A DNA stretch of 45,016 nucleotides from an uncultured Bacteroides sp. (GCA_902168085.1 CABHOP010000018.1:1-45016), one strand, 5' to 3'. Positions 26,859-36,124 are shown, numbered from the stretch's first letter. Numbers and translations are program-made. Notes: generated from the sequence alone by a model not told the origin.

Positions 26859-27731
26859 TTACAGCAATCCTCGTACCAATAGTTTCATTAACACTGCCAG
26901 CGGCAATATTTCCGAGGCGCAAAGGTACGTAAAAAAATGAAACTTACTGTACTGGAAGAATGAGCCGAATACCTGCCACGACCTGATGTACCTGTTTATG
27001 AACAGCAAGGCTATGACAATAACGGAAACAACCACCGCAGGGCCTGCAAGTGCAGCCGAGCCAAAAGCCATGACAATAACAAAGGGCAGCAACGATATGG
27101 CTATTATTTTATTAACCAGAAAAATATTGAATATGTAGTATTCTGAAATATTATCAATTTTAAAAGCCCAGCCGCTGAACCGTATCACTATATATTTAGC
27201 CGCGTATATCAGCATCACCCCCCCTACCAGCATAGGTACCAGTGTAGACGGTGATACAGAACCGGTGCGTTGGGGAATATTGATACGAGCCAGGTAGTAT
27301 AAGTATGCACCTACAACAAGGGCAAAAAACAGGTTCATGACTATATTCTGTACCACAGAAACTTCCAGTTGCTCTTTTGCTGCCCTGCCCTGACTGGGAT
27401 TGCGAAACACGCGCCACATATTGCCGAAGTATCTTGGGTCGCCATAACGCACAACACCCAACATCATGCAAAGCAGTAGCAACAGGTAAAAATCCCAGGT
27501 CTTATCTACCATTACACGGGTATGCTCTATGGCTGAAATAGTTGTTTTAGAAGACAGGAACATGTTTTTTGCCAACAGGCTATCCATGTACTTTGCCGTA
27601 GCCTGCGCCATTCCTACGCTATCGGCAGGCAGTACCACACCATATTTTGCCGGCGATACCTTTGCGAAGGCCGCAATGCTGAGGAAAGAAAATACCAGTG
27701 TATAAAGTAAAATCCGGACGTATGTACGCAT
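26859..27731 (-). CDS. DUF4271 family membrane protein
   Basis: The 290-residue protein starts with a signal-like helix (about 6-24) and has around six further hydrophobic segments between about 85 and 285. It has few charged residues in the membrane part. The pattern and the position directly before hemD fit DUF4271, a membrane family restricted to Bacteroidota with no established function. It probably shares an operon with hemD. Confidence 0.8.
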   Translation of the reverse strand: MRTYVRILLYTLVFSFLSIAAFAKVSPAKYGVVLPADSVGMAQATAKYMDSLLAKNMFLSSKTTISAIEHTRVMVDKTWDFYLLLLLCMMLGVVRYGDPRYFGNMWRVFRNPSQGRAAKEQLEVSVVQNIVMNLFFALVVGAYLYYLARINIPQRTGSVSPSTLVPMLVGGVMLIYAAKYIVIRFSGWAFKIDNISEYYIFNIFLVNKIIAISLLPFVIVMAFGSAALAGPAVVVSVIVIALLFINRYIRSWQVFGSFFQYSKFHFFTYLCASEILPLAVLMKLLVRGLL

Positions 27732-27762
27732 GTATCAGACAAAGGTAGTACTATAAATAAAG

Positions 27763-28302
27763 CTATCGGCCCTGTCTGGTAACTTTCAGGTTGCTGCGCA
27801 CCATATTATAAATAATTTCAAGTCTATCTTTATTACGTTCAGTGCAACGCTCTAAGGCCAGCGAGCGGGAAGTGCGCATACAGTGCATCACAATACCGTC
27901 GCACCCCAGCTGGATGTCTTCTGCTATAGCCCTGGCCCATAGCATACGGTAATCGGGCTTTACACCTTTTGAAAACAACAGCCCCAATGCTGCATTGGGC
28001 TCATTCTGCATGTAGTGGCGGCAAATGGTACCCATTTTTTGCATAAACGATTTATCGGCCGTTACCAGCATTTTTGAAACCAGGTAAATATAAAACGGAC
28101 GTACATCGGCATTTTCCGTATCCATGCTATCTGCAATGGAATAGGTAATATCATTATCACCCGCCCGGAACTTACCAGCATGGTAATCCTTCGCGGCCTG
28201 CGATACATGGGGCAAACCCATATAATAGACTGTTTCCTTAAGTTCCTGCGCCTGTAAGATGGCCGGCCAGATACAACATAAGGCTATAATAATCCCTTTC
28301 AT
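27763..28302 (-). CDS. Exported protein of unknown function
   Basis: From the ATG at 28302 the product is 179 residues with a good signal peptide (about 1-19, AILQAQ). The in-frame upstream ATG codons at 28356 and 28350 would bury the signal. The mature part is helical with six Cys/Met-rich segments and looks soluble, for example YRMLWARAIAEDIQLGCDG. I do not recognise the family. It lies 31 bases upstream of the DUF4271 gene on the same strand and divergent from hemW. Confidence 0.75.
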   Translation of the reverse strand: MKGIIIALCCIWPAILQAQELKETVYYMGLPHVSQAAKDYHAGKFRAGDNDITYSIADSMDTENADVRPFYIYLVSKMLVTADKSFMQKMGTICRHYMQNEPNAALGLLFSKGVKPDYRMLWARAIAEDIQLGCDGIVMHCMRTSRSLALERCTERNKDRLEIIYNMVRSNLKVTRQGR

Positions 28303-28365
28303 GAATACGCTGTTGCGATTTAAAAATACTATTCGCCCCGATAGCTTCATATACAAGCACCGTGA

Positions 28366-28397
28366 TTTTTTCCACGGTAGCTTTTAAAGTAGCTTTG
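28366..28397 (+). promoter_or_regulatory. Promoter of hemW predicting a leaderless mRNA
   Basis: A T-run (28366-28371) is followed after 18 bases by TAGCTTTG at 28390-28397, a full TAnnTTTG match. The transcript start would fall at about 28402-28405, which is the GTG start codon itself. Confidence 0.6.
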
Positions 28398-28401
28398 CAC
28401 T

Positions 28402-29538
28402 GTGGCAGGCATATACATACACATACCTTTCTGCAAGCAGGCATGCACTTACTGCAATTTTCATTTTTCCACTTCGCTGAAACTGAAGCATGAAGTAATA
28501 ACTGCCATATTGCACGAAATAGAAATGCAGAAAAACTACCTGCAGGGTGCCGAAATTGAAACCATTTATTTTGGTGGCGGTACACCATCTTTGCTATCGG
28601 CCGATGAAATAAATACAATAACAGAGCTGATATACCGGCACTATAATGTAAAACAGCTGCGCGAGTTTACCCTCGAAACCAACCCTGATGACCTTTCGCC
28701 GGAATATATCAAGACACTGAGAAGTACCCAGGTAGACCGTTTCAGCATAGGCATACAATCGTTCAGGGAGCAGGACTTGAAGTATATGAACAGGGCGCAT
28801 ACGGCACAGCAGTCGGACAGGGCGATAAAAACGGCACAGGATATGGGCTATACCAACCTGACCATAGACCTGATATATGGCACCCCGGGCCTGACAGATG
28901 CCGATTGGAAATATAACCTGCAACAGGTGAAGGAACTGGGCATCCTCCACTTTTCGGCCTATGCCCTTACGGTGGAAGAAGGCACTGCATTGTACCATCA
29001 CATACGCCAGAAAAAAACCCGGCCGATAGATAATGAGCAAAGCGCCGCGCAGTTTGAAATGCTGATGGAACAGGCAGATGTGATGGGCTATGAACATTAC
29101 GAAATATCGAACCTGGCACTGCCCGGCAAATATGCCGTGCACAACACCAACTACTGGATGGGTAAAACTTACCTGGGCATTGGCCCGTCTGCCCATTCAT
29201 TTGACGGCAAAAACAGGCGCTGGAACATAGCCAACAATGCACTATATGCAAAAAGCATATTAGCAGAACATGCCTTACCATACGAAGAAGAACGCCTGAC
29301 CGTAACAGAGCACCTGAATGAATACATCATGACATCGCTGCGAACCATGTGGGGCTGCGACCTGGATAAAATAACAGCGATGGCCGGCAGCAATATAGTA
29401 AAGCAAATACTGGCCGATGCAGCGATATTTATTGAAAACGGAGAACTGAAACATGATGACCATAAACTGATATTAACCAATAAAGGCAGATTGATAGCAG
29501 ACAGGATTGCAGGGGCGCTGTTTGTAACAAAACAATAG
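28402..29538 (+). CDS. hemW: Radical SAM haem chaperone HemW
   Basis: The 378-residue protein has the HemW pattern: YIHIPFCKQACTYCNFHF near the N-terminus with the Fe-S cysteines Cys11, Cys15 and Cys18, then IYFGGGTPSLL, ETNPDDL, FSIGIQSFREQDL, LTIDLIYGTPG, YEISNLALPG and LGIGPSAHSF. It binds a 4Fe-4S cluster and SAM and is thought to insert haem into proteins; it is not an oxygen-independent coproporphyrinogen oxidase despite the similarity. The start is GTG: the SAM-cluster motif needs the N-terminus that begins here. No ribosome-binding site is possible between promoter and start. Confidence 0.95.
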   Translation: MAGIYIHIPFCKQACTYCNFHFSTSLKLKHEVITAILHEIEMQKNYLQGAEIETIYFGGGTPSLLSADEINTITELIYRHYNVKQLREFTLETNPDDLSPEYIKTLRSTQVDRFSIGIQSFREQDLKYMNRAHTAQQSDRAIKTAQDMGYTNLTIDLIYGTPGLTDADWKYNLQQVKELGILHFSAYALTVEEGTALYHHIRQKKTRPIDNEQSAAQFEMLMEQADVMGYEHYEISNLALPGKYAVHNTNYWMGKTYLGIGPSAHSFDGKNRRWNIANNALYAKSILAEHALPYEEERLTVTEHLNEYIMTSLRTMWGCDLDKITAMAGSNIVKQILADAAIFIENGELKHDDHKLILTNKGRLIADRIAGALFVTKQ

Positions 29539-29664
29539 GCTTTAATACCTGTTAAAAACCTAGGCAATAACCACGATTTACCCAATACTATCAAGCATTT
29601 GCCCCAAAATTGCATATATTGTCGGTCAAACAATATTCAATACCCCAATCCGTAGTAGTAAAAG

Positions 29665-30786
29665 ATGTCTATAACAATCAAAAGGTGCGAAAGTGCGGCT
29701 GACCTTAAGAAGTTTGTTCAATTTCCTTACGACCTGTATAAACAGAACGACTATTGGGTTCCTCCTATAAAGCAGGATGAGCTGAATGCCCTGAAAAAAG
29801 AAACCAACCCTGCCCTAAAGAGCTGCGAAGCCGAATTCTGGATAGCGATAAAGAATAATAAAGTTGCAGGCCGTATAGCTGCCATCATCAATAGAAGCTA
29901 CAACGAGAAAACAGGTGAAGACCTGGGCAGGCTGAGCCGTATTGAATTTATAGACGATAAAGAAGTAAGCAAAGCACTATTAGATACGGCCGAGAAATGG
30001 GTGAAGGAACGTGGCATGAAAGGCATACACGGCCCGTTAGGTTTTACCAATCTTGACCACCAGGCTGTGCTCATAGAGGGTTTCGACCACCTGCCATCTA
30101 TAGCATCAGAATATCACTTGCCTTACTACCGCTCGCACTTTGAAGCAGCAGGCTATGAGAAAGAAATGGACTGGGTGGAGTTTCGCCTGAAACTTGAAAA
30201 AGAGATACCTGAAAAAGCGCTAAAGCTGAATGATATGATACAACGCAGGTATAACCTGAAGGTTGTTCATTTCAATAACCGCGATGAGATGAAAGCCTAT
30301 GCACCGCGGGTATTTGAACTACTGAACAATGCATTCAGCGAGCTCTTCAGCTTTGTGAGTATGAATGAAGAAGTATCTGATTTCTACATCAAAAAATACT
30401 TCAACATCCTGAATCCGAAGTTTGTAAAAGTGATAGAAGACAAGGATAATAATACCATAGGCTTTATTGTAAGCCTGCCATCACTGAGCCTTGCATTGCA
30501 AAAAGCACGTGGCAACCTCTTTCCTTTTGGCTGGTATCATATAACACAGGCATTAAAAAAACCTAAAGTAGTAGACTTGTTGCTTACCGGCATACACCCC
30601 GACTGGCAGGCACAAGGCGTAAGCGCCATACTGATAACAGAGTTACAAAAAGTAATGCTGGAACATGGTGTGGAATATGTAGAAACTACCGGTATGATAG
30701 AAACCAATGAAAAAGCTATCAACCACTGGAAAAACTACGACCATATACAGCATAAGCGTAAACGCTGCTTCCGCAAGATGTTTTAA
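29665..30786 (+). CDS. GNAT-like acyltransferase of unknown substrate
   Basis: The 373-residue protein has an N-terminal part (about 1-150) and a C-terminal GNAT-like region (about 200-370) with FIVSLPSLSLALQK, LTGIHPDWQAQGVSAILITEL (the acetyl-CoA loop of GNATs) and VETTGMIETNEKAINHWKNYD. It resembles large N-acetyltransferase-like proteins of the YghO type that are common in Bacteroidota. No signal peptide is seen. The substrate is unknown. It ends at a strong terminator shared with the convergent DUF6526 gene. Confidence 0.75.
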   Translation: MSITIKRCESAADLKKFVQFPYDLYKQNDYWVPPIKQDELNALKKETNPALKSCEAEFWIAIKNNKVAGRIAAIINRSYNEKTGEDLGRLSRIEFIDDKEVSKALLDTAEKWVKERGMKGIHGPLGFTNLDHQAVLIEGFDHLPSIASEYHLPYYRSHFEAAGYEKEMDWVEFRLKLEKEIPEKALKLNDMIQRRYNLKVVHFNNRDEMKAYAPRVFELLNNAFSELFSFVSMNEEVSDFYIKKYFNILNPKFVKVIEDKDNNTIGFIVSLPSLSLALQKARGNLFPFGWYHITQALKKPKVVDLLLTGIHPDWQAQGVSAILITELQKVMLEHGVEYVETTGMIETNEKAINHWKNYDHIQHKRKRCFRKMF

Positions 30787-30790
30787 TAAT

Positions 30791-30816
30791 CAAGAGCTGC
30801 CATTGGGCAGCTCTTG
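30791..30816. terminator. Bidirectional terminator between convergent genes
   Basis: CAAGAGCTGCC pairs perfectly with GGCAGCTCTTG around ATTG. It lies between the stops of the acyltransferase-like gene (plus) and the DUF6526 gene (minus). Confidence 0.88.
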
Positions 30817-30818
30817 GT

Positions 30819-31256
30819 TTATACCCTCATTTCATCGGGGATCCAGTTCATAATACTTTTCTTAATCGCATCCGGGGATAGCTTTTCATCAAGCGCACGT
30901 TGCACCAATGCTGGTAACTCTCCATCCGATGCAAAACGGAGGGCTGCTATCTGCTTAAAGGTCAGTTGCGGTTCATATACTTCAAATCTTATGTTGGTCA
31001 GTTGATAATATCGTAAACGCATTTCCAGCCTTACTATCCTATCCTGCAGTGTAAGGGCATAATGCTGGCGCATCATGAATGATACCCATATCAATAACAG
31101 TAAGCATATGGCAAATAGCATGCATATCATTCTGTATTCTGCATAGTACAAGCCCAGTATCAGGCTGCCGATGGCCAGTATGCCGGCCATGGGATAAAAC
31201 ACAAAATGATGCGGCGTGTAAAACCTGAGATGATCGCTATAAGATTGCTTATTCAT
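30819..31256 (-). CDS. DUF6526 family membrane protein
   Basis: From the ATG at 31256 the product has 145 residues: MNKQSYSDHLRFYTPHHFVFY, two transmembrane helices (about 20-65) and a cytoplasmic tail (VRLEMRLRYYQLTN, then FKQIAALRFASDGELPALV). This is the pattern of the DUF6526 family. An ATG at 31268 is also possible. It has no known function. It is divergent from the Gdx/SugE gene. Confidence 0.85.
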   Translation of the reverse strand: MNKQSYSDHLRFYTPHHFVFYPMAGILAIGSLILGLYYAEYRMICMLFAICLLLLIWVSFMMRQHYALTLQDRIVRLEMRLRYYQLTNIRFEVYEPQLTFKQIAALRFASDGELPALVQRALDEKLSPDAIKKSIMNWIPDEMRV

Positions 31257-31315
31257 TGAATGAGGCATTTGGGTGTAAGATACCGCACAATAAAATAGTG
31301 CCGATAATAATAGAG

Positions 31316-31323
31316 TATCTTTG
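31316..31323 (+). promoter_or_regulatory. -7 promoter box for the Gdx/SugE gene
   Basis: TATCTTTG matches TAnnTTTG fully. The transcript would start near 31330, before the ATG at 31346. Confidence 0.5.
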
Positions 31324-31345
31324 CGGCTCCAAAAGCTTAGAAGAT

Positions 31346-31672
31346 ATGAACTGGATCATTCTGATCATCGCGGGTTTATTCGAAACGGGCTTTGCTGCCT
31401 GCCTTGGCAAAGCGAAAGAAAGTACCGGTGCTGCCGCTACGTGGTGGTATGCCGGTTTTCTCGTCTGCCTGGTGATCAGTATGTACCTGCTGGTAAAAGC
31501 CACACAAACACTGCCTATAGGCACTGCCTACGCCGTATGGACCGGCATTGGTGCTGTAGGCACCGTGCTGGTGGGTATCCTATTCTTCAAAGAGCCGGCC
31601 AGTTTCTGGCGTGTATTCTTTATCGTTACACTTATTGGTTCCATCATCGGGCTTAAAGCTGTATCCCACTAA
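31346..31672 (+). CDS. gdx: SMR-family transporter, Gdx/SugE type
   Basis: From the ATG at 31346 the product is 108 residues with four transmembrane helices, typical of small multidrug resistance transporters. The motif WIILIIAGLFETGFAA carries the essential membrane Glu, and GTAYAVWTGIGAVGT and SIIGLK fit the SugE/Gdx branch more than EmrE. The Gdx branch exports guanidinium in exchange for protons. The longer in-frame frame from 31256 starts inside the divergent promoter region and is unlikely. There is no guanidine riboswitch visible upstream. Confidence 0.88.
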   Translation: MNWIILIIAGLFETGFAACLGKAKESTGAAATWWYAGFLVCLVISMYLLVKATQTLPIGTAYAVWTGIGAVGTVLVGILFFKEPASFWRVFFIVTLIGSIIGLKAVSH

Positions 31673-31680
31673 GCGCATCC

Positions 31681-32727
31681 ATGAAGGTTGATTATCTCAT
31701 CGTCGGGCAAGGCATTGCAGGTACTATGTTCAGCTATCAGTTGCTGCAACAGGGCTGTAAAATAGCAGTCATTGATACTTTAAACCCTGCAAGTGCCAGC
31801 CGTGTTGCCAGCGGATTGATAAACCCTGTAACCGGGAAACGACACGTGAAAACATGGATGGCCGACGAGCTGATACCAACTGCCGTAAACATATACACGC
31901 AGATGGAAAGGGAACTCAACCTATCTTTCCTGGAGCCTGTATCCATACTCAATTTTCACAGCTCTGCAGAAGCCCAGCACAGTTTTAACGAACGAATAGG
32001 CACCAATAGCTTTGTGCATCATTACGATAGCAAACAGGAAGGCTTCAATTATGAACATGGCATTGGTGAAATAAACGGCTGCCTGTTGATAAACCTGCAT
32101 GCTTTACTACATGCCTGGAGCGAAAAGCTGCAGCAGTCGGGACTGTTGCTGCAAGAACCATTTGATATACAGGATTGCGCCATCACCACCAATTATATTA
32201 CGTATAAAAACATTGAGGCCGATAAGATCATTTTCTGCGATGGCGCTGCTGCTACCCGCAATCCTTATTTCAATTATTTGCCATTCCGGCTAAATAAAGG
32301 CGAAGCAGTTATCGCCAGGATACCGGGGCTATCGCCACAGTCCATTTATAAGCGCAACCTGAAAATAGCGCCGTGGCAGGACGATACCTTTTGGATAGGT
32401 GCTTCTTTTGAATGGGCCTACGAACATGTAAACTCTACTACAGCATTTACAGAAAGGGTGCAGGAAGAACTAAAGCATTGGTTGAAGTTGCCGTATGAAA
32501 TGATAACACACATGGCTGCAGAAAGGCCCTCAACCATAGATTACAAGCCCTTTATAGGCTTGCATCCTCAATACGCTTCTGTGGGAATTTTCAACGGGAT
32601 GGGCACTAAAGGCTGCTCACTGGGCCCCTATTTCGCCAGGGAGTTTGCGCTGCATTTAACTAATGGCAGCAGCATCACCAAAGATGTAGATATTAGCAGG
32701 TTTTATACAATGCAAGCACCTGCTTAA
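31681..32727 (+). CDS. FAD-dependent oxidoreductase (DAO family)
   Basis: The 348-residue protein has the Rossmann FAD motif VGQGIAGTMFSYQL (about 8-21, GxGxxG) and the D-amino-acid-oxidase family layout, with ASRVASGLINPVTGKR (about 38-53) and a C-terminal FAD segment SVGIFNGMGTKGCSLGP. It probably oxidises a C-N bond with FAD. The substrate is unknown. It begins 9 bases after the gdx gene, so the two likely share a transcript. Its last 35 bases overlap the convergent DUF1801 gene. Confidence 0.85.
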   Translation: MKVDYLIVGQGIAGTMFSYQLLQQGCKIAVIDTLNPASASRVASGLINPVTGKRHVKTWMADELIPTAVNIYTQMERELNLSFLEPVSILNFHSSAEAQHSFNERIGTNSFVHHYDSKQEGFNYEHGIGEINGCLLINLHALLHAWSEKLQQSGLLLQEPFDIQDCAITTNYITYKNIEADKIIFCDGAAATRNPYFNYLPFRLNKGEAVIARIPGLSPQSIYKRNLKIAPWQDDTFWIGASFEWAYEHVNSTTAFTERVQEELKHWLKLPYEMITHMAAERPSTIDYKPFIGLHPQYASVGIFNGMGTKGCSLGPYFAREFALHLTNGSSITKDVDISRFYTMQAPA

Positions 32728-33046
32728 GTATCGAATTTATTTTGTCTACAGGAATATCTGTTTCAGGATCTATCAACAGTATTTTCATTCTTGCACGTTT
32801 TTCTTTTAGTAGGTCCGGGTGTTCAATTTCATTTCCGCGAACAATGCCTATATATGGTTGCTTGTACTTTTTATGAATCCACAGGTAGCAACACATCTTA
32901 CCGCTGTAATAATAGAATGGCAGCTTATACTTCCATTCTTCTGTGATGTTTGCATCTAGCGAAGCAATGTGATGCCTTAAAAACAGCATTGTGCTTTTAT
33001 ATGGTTCTTCCAGCTTCAGGAAAAAGTTATCTATTTCGCGCAGCAT
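32693..33046 (-). CDS. DUF1801-like small protein
   Basis: The product is 117 residues from the ATG at 33046 (an ATG two codons upstream is also possible). It has EEWKYKLPFYYYSGKMCCYLWIHKK (in parts) and a DUF1801/YdhG-like pattern. No signal peptide. The function of the family is unknown. The 3' end overlaps the FAD oxidoreductase gene tail to tail by 35 bases. Confidence 0.8.
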   Translation of the reverse strand: MLREIDNFFLKLEEPYKSTMLFLRHHIASLDANITEEWKYKLPFYYYSGKMCCYLWIHKKYKQPYIGIVRGNEIEHPDLLKEKRARMKILLIDPETDIPVDKINSILKQVLALYKTC

Positions 33047-33073
33047 ATGCATGAAGATAGCAAATAGCAGCTA

Positions 33074-33292
33074 CTACTTCAATTTACAATCACCGGCAAA
33101 AGCACTTGCATTACGATTCAGCACCGCGCAGGAATCTTCTGCCCTGCTCCTATCCAGCGATGTCAGGTCAAATTCTTTCTTATCACCACTCAGGTACTTG
33201 CAATAGCACACACCGCTTTTCTTCTTTTTGCAACCAGTCATGGCAGGCGCAGCGCCAAAGGCTATCAATACAATTATGACTATATATTTCAT
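33074..33292 (-). CDS. Small lipoprotein of unknown function
   Basis: From the ATG at 33292 the product is 72 residues, with a signal peptide that ends in the lipobox AMTGC and then KKKKSG. The mature part is short and has four further Cys (VCYCKYL, DSCAV, GDCKLK), which suggests disulfides. An upstream ATG at 33316 is possible. I do not recognise the family. Confidence 0.7.
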   Translation of the reverse strand: MKYIVIIVLIAFGAAPAMTGCKKKKSGVCYCKYLSGDKKEFDLTSLDRSRAEDSCAVLNRNASAFAGDCKLK

Positions 33293-33345
33293 AACGCACA
33301 GTTTGATTACTGCCATTAAACATTATGCCAAGTAACTATGTAAAA

Positions 33346-33372
33346 GAAAAAAGCTCCTACATCAGGAGCTTT
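33346..33372 (-). terminator. Terminator of fabH
   Basis: AAAGCTCCT (33350-33358) pairs with AGGAGCTTT (33364-33372) around ACATC. The minus strand then runs into T-rich sequence. It lies just past the fabH stop. Confidence 0.85.
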
Positions 33373-33395
33373 CTCAATTAAATATGTAACTGCTG

Positions 33396-34409
33396 TTATT
33401 TACCTATTTTTTCACCATCATATGCCCACTTAATATAAGTAGCTCCCCAGGTAAACCCACCACCAAAAGCGGCCAATACAATGTTATCGCCTTTCTTAAG
33501 TTGTTTTTCATAATCCCACAGGCACAATGGCAATGTACCATTTGTGGTATTACCATAGCGCTGAATATTCAGCATTACTTTTTCTTCCGGCAGGCCCATG
33601 CGTTCTGATGTTGCATCTATAATGCGTTTATTGGCCTGGTGAGGCACCAGCCATGCCACGTCATCAGATGTAAGGTTATTGCGCTCCATTATTTGTGCAG
33701 CTACATCGGCCATGTTTTTAACTGCAAATTTGAAAACCGTTTGTCCTTCCTGGTACACGTAGTGCTCCTTATTCATTACCGTTTCCATAGTAGCTGGTTT
33801 TACAGAGCCCCCTGCTTTTTGATGCAGGTGCGCCCTGCCTGCACCGTCACTTTTAAGCACACCATCTATTATGCCATAGCCTTCCGTATCGGGTTCCAGT
33901 AATACAGCTCCGGCACCATCGCCAAATATGATGCAGGTAGCACGGTCTTCATAGTTCAGGATAGAACTCATTTTATCTACCCCTACTACTATTACTTTTT
34001 TATGCCTGCCTGTTTCTATAAACTGCGCCCCGGTGTTAAGGGCATATAAAAAGCCACTGCATGCAGCATTCACATCATAGCCAAAAGCATTGTGCAGCCC
34101 GGCCTTATCGGTTATCACATTGGCAGTAGCCGGAAACTGAAAATCGGGGGTAGTAGTAGCGCAGATAAGAAGTTCTATATCTTCCGGTTTCACATCCGGG
34201 CGCTTAGCCAACAATCTTTTTACTGCTTCAACAGCCATATCTGAAGAACCCTTGCCTTCACCTTTTAAAATGCGGCGCTCCTTAATACCAGTGCGAGAGA
34301 TTATCCACTCGTCTGTTGTATCTACCATCGTCTCTAATTCCTGGTTCGTCAATATGTATTCCGGAACATATCCGCCCACTGCCGTAATAGCAGCATGAAT
34401 CTTCTGCAT
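33396..34409 (-). CDS. fabH: Beta-ketoacyl-ACP synthase III
   Basis: The 337-residue enzyme starts fatty acid elongation by condensing an acyl-CoA with malonyl-ACP. The catalytic triad is complete: Cys117 in [11 protein letters not shown], the His of VPHQANKRI and the Asn of [10 protein letters not shown]. The N-terminal part has the usual [16 protein letters not shown] full-match TAnnTTTG box lies about 20 bases upstream of the ATG. It sits downstream of fabG on the same strand, with separate promoters likely. Confidence 0.96.
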   Translation of the reverse strand: MQKIHAAITAVGGYVPEYILTNQELETMVDTTDEWIISRTGIKERRILKGEGKGSSDMAVEAVKRLLAKRPDVKPEDIELLICATTTPDFQFPATANVITDKAGLHNAFGYDVNAACSGFLYALNTGAQFIETGRHKKVIVVGVDKMSSILNYEDRATCIIFGDGAGAVLLEPDTEGYGIIDGVLKSDGAGRAHLHQKAGGSVKPATMETVMNKEHYVYQEGQTVFKFAVKNMADVAAQIMERNNLTSDDVAWLVPHQANKRIIDATSERMGLPEEKVMLNIQRYGNTTNGTLPLCLWDYEKQLKKGDNIVLAAFGGGFTWGATYIKWAYDGEKIGK

Positions 34410-34428
34410 TAAGTTCTGTTTAAAGATG

Positions 34429-34436
34429 CAAAGTTA
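34429..34436 (-). promoter_or_regulatory. -7 promoter box for fabH
   Basis: The minus strand reads TAACTTTG, a full TAnnTTTG match. The transcript would start near 34422, about 13 bases before the ATG. Confidence 0.55.
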
Positions 34437-34515
34437 GTTGTTTGCTATAATTGATTGGGCTATTCTGAATGAACCCTTAACAAATTATTAAAACACAAAT
34501 ACTGCGCAATAAATA

Positions 34516-35262
34516 TTAGGTCGTCATGCCACCACAGGCATTAATAACCTGCCCGGTTACGTAAGCACTCATGTCGCTGGCCAGGAATAGTGCTACATCC
34601 GCTATCTCTTCCGGTTTGCCAAAACGAGCCAGTGGTATTTGTGAAAACCATTTTTCAGCACCACCATCCTTCAGGTAGCTGGTCATATCTGTTTCAATAA
34701 ATCCCGGCGCAATGGCGTTGCAACGAATATTGCGGCTACCCAGTTCCAGCGCTATAGATTTTGTAAAGCCAATAACACCCGCCTTGCTGGCTGCATAGCT
34801 GCTCTGGCCGGCATTGCCCTGCACACCCACCACACTACTCATATTAATGATGCTGCCGCTGCGGGCTTTCATCATTGGTTTTATCACTTGTTTGGTAAGA
34901 TTGTAAACAGATTTCAGGTTGGCCTGTATCACTTCATCCCATTGCTCTTCTGTAAGACGCAGCAACAGGTTATCGCGGGAAATACCTGCGTTATTAACGC
35001 AAATGTCTATGGCACCGAAATCTTTCATTACATCGGTAGTCAGCTGCTCTGCCGCAGCATAATTGCCTGCATCGCTTTTGTATGCTTTGGCCTTTATACC
35101 TAATGCATTCAGCTTATCCTCCTGCTCTTTTGCCCTTTGTTCCGATGACAAGTAGGTAAACGCTATGTTAGCGCCTTGTTGAGCAAATTTTAGCGCAATA
35201 GCCTCTCCTATGCCACGACTGGCACCGGTGATAAGCGCTACTTTATTTTCCAGCAATTTCAT
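34516..35262 (-). CDS. fabG: 3-oxoacyl-ACP reductase
   Basis: From the ATG at 35262 the product has 248 residues, the normal FabG length. It has the short-chain dehydrogenase pattern: the NADPH loop TGASRGIGEA (about 12-21), NNAG, the catalytic Ser-Tyr-Lys set (INMSSVVG and SYAASKAGVIGF), and the C-terminal GQVINACGGM. It reduces 3-ketoacyl-ACP in fatty acid elongation. The in-frame ATG at 35331 adds an unlikely extension. It lies upstream of fabH on the same strand, which fits the shared pathway. Confidence 0.93.
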   Translation of the reverse strand: MKLLENKVALITGASRGIGEAIALKFAQQGANIAFTYLSSEQRAKEQEDKLNALGIKAKAYKSDAGNYAAAEQLTTDVMKDFGAIDICVNNAGISRDNLLLRLTEEQWDEVIQANLKSVYNLTKQVIKPMMKARSGSIINMSSVVGVQGNAGQSSYAASKAGVIGFTKSIALELGSRNIRCNAIAPGFIETDMTSYLKDGGAEKWFSQIPLARFGKPEEIADVALFLASDMSAYVTGQVINACGGMTT

Positions 35263-35358
35263 ATCGAGTGTGTGGATTTGGGCTGCTAAATTAGTAATAA
35301 TGCTTGATTGGTTGAAGTTTATTGATAACAAACGCCCTAAGAGTACTAAAGTTATGGG

Positions 35359-35715
35359 CTATTCTACCCTGTATTTATCAGCCAGCTTCTTAGGCGCTAC
35401 GGTGCAGTAGGCCACGCTTAATATATCCTGCAGCATTTCTTTACGCACTTTTTTCAGGTTTATATGGGTCCAGCCTTGCATGCCCCATTTATTAGGTACG
35501 GGGTAAATGACCGTGTTATCAAAGGTACAGAATACATCTTGGTCCAATGGTGAAAGGCGAACGGTCATGCGCTTTTCCACTTCATTCAGTGTAGCATACA
35601 CTTTATTCTTTACCTTAAAAGCTGTTACCATCGGGTCGTGGTGCGGCGCTTCCGTCACCCCATCAAAAGCGTTAGCCAGTGTGCGTGCAGTTTGTGCAGA
35701 TACCATACTATTCAT
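35359..35715 (-). CDS. MmcQ/YjbR family protein
   Basis: The 118-residue protein has the YjbR/MmcQ pattern: FKVKNKVYATLN, RLSPLDQDVF, and NKWGMQGWTHINLKKVRKEML (in parts) with the C-terminal VAPKKL. The family has a DNA-binding-like fold but no firmly established function. Its start overlaps the stop of the upstream DUF3830 gene by 8 bases (ATGAATAG), which suggests translational coupling. Confidence 0.88.
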   Translation of the reverse strand: MNSMVSAQTARTLANAFDGVTEAPHHDPMVTAFKVKNKVYATLNEVEKRMTVRLSPLDQDVFCTFDNTVIYPVPNKWGMQGWTHINLKKVRKEMLQDILSVAYCTVAPKKLADKYRVE

Positions 35716-36124
35716 TTAGTGCAGCTATCAGCAATTCCTGTTTGCCATTTTCCCAAATGTCATTGCCTAGTTGCTGCAGTAAATGTTCATCTTCACTAAA
35801 TACCTTAGCAAATATATTGCAGGCATCTATGCCCTTGCCGCTACCATAATATATGCCCATACAGTTGGATGTAGAAACACGCGCAGGCTTCAATGGGCCA
35901 TAGACTACCTCGCCTGGTTGGGTAATAACAGAGGCATTTTCTTGTATGATGTCTAAAGGTGGCGCATTATCTATCCATATTTCCTGCCCCGAAACTCTTG
36001 CATGCATAAAGGTTCGGGTAAAAGGTAACAACGCTGCAAATGCCGCACATGTTATGGGAGCATCTTCATAATATTTGAATCTTATGAAAACATTATTGCG
36101 GGTAGTGATGGTAAAGCCTTGCAT
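35708..36124 (-). CDS. DUF3830-like (cyclophilin-like fold) protein
   Basis: The 138-residue protein resembles DUF3830, with EDAPITCAAFAALLP, HARVSGQEIWI and NASVITQPGEVVYGPLKPAR. These proteins are thought to have a cyclophilin-like beta-barrel; the function is unknown. It is translationally coupled to the YjbR/MmcQ gene downstream. Confidence 0.72.
   Translation of the reverse strand: MQGFTITTRNNVFIRFKYYEDAPITCAAFAALLPFTRTFMHARVSGQEIWIDNAPPLDIIQENASVITQPGEVVYGPLKPARVSTSNCMGIYYGSGKGIDACNIFAKVFSEDEHLLQQLGNDIWENGKQELLIAALNE

Noticed and set aside
31256-31345. Upstream extension of the Gdx/SugE gene from 31256
   Set aside because: It would cover the promoter box at 31316 and add 30 residues not found in the family, whose members start MNWII-like as at 31346.
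31257-31345. Guanidine riboswitch before the Gdx/SugE gene
   Set aside because: The leader after the predicted transcript start is only about 16 bases, too short for a riboswitch.
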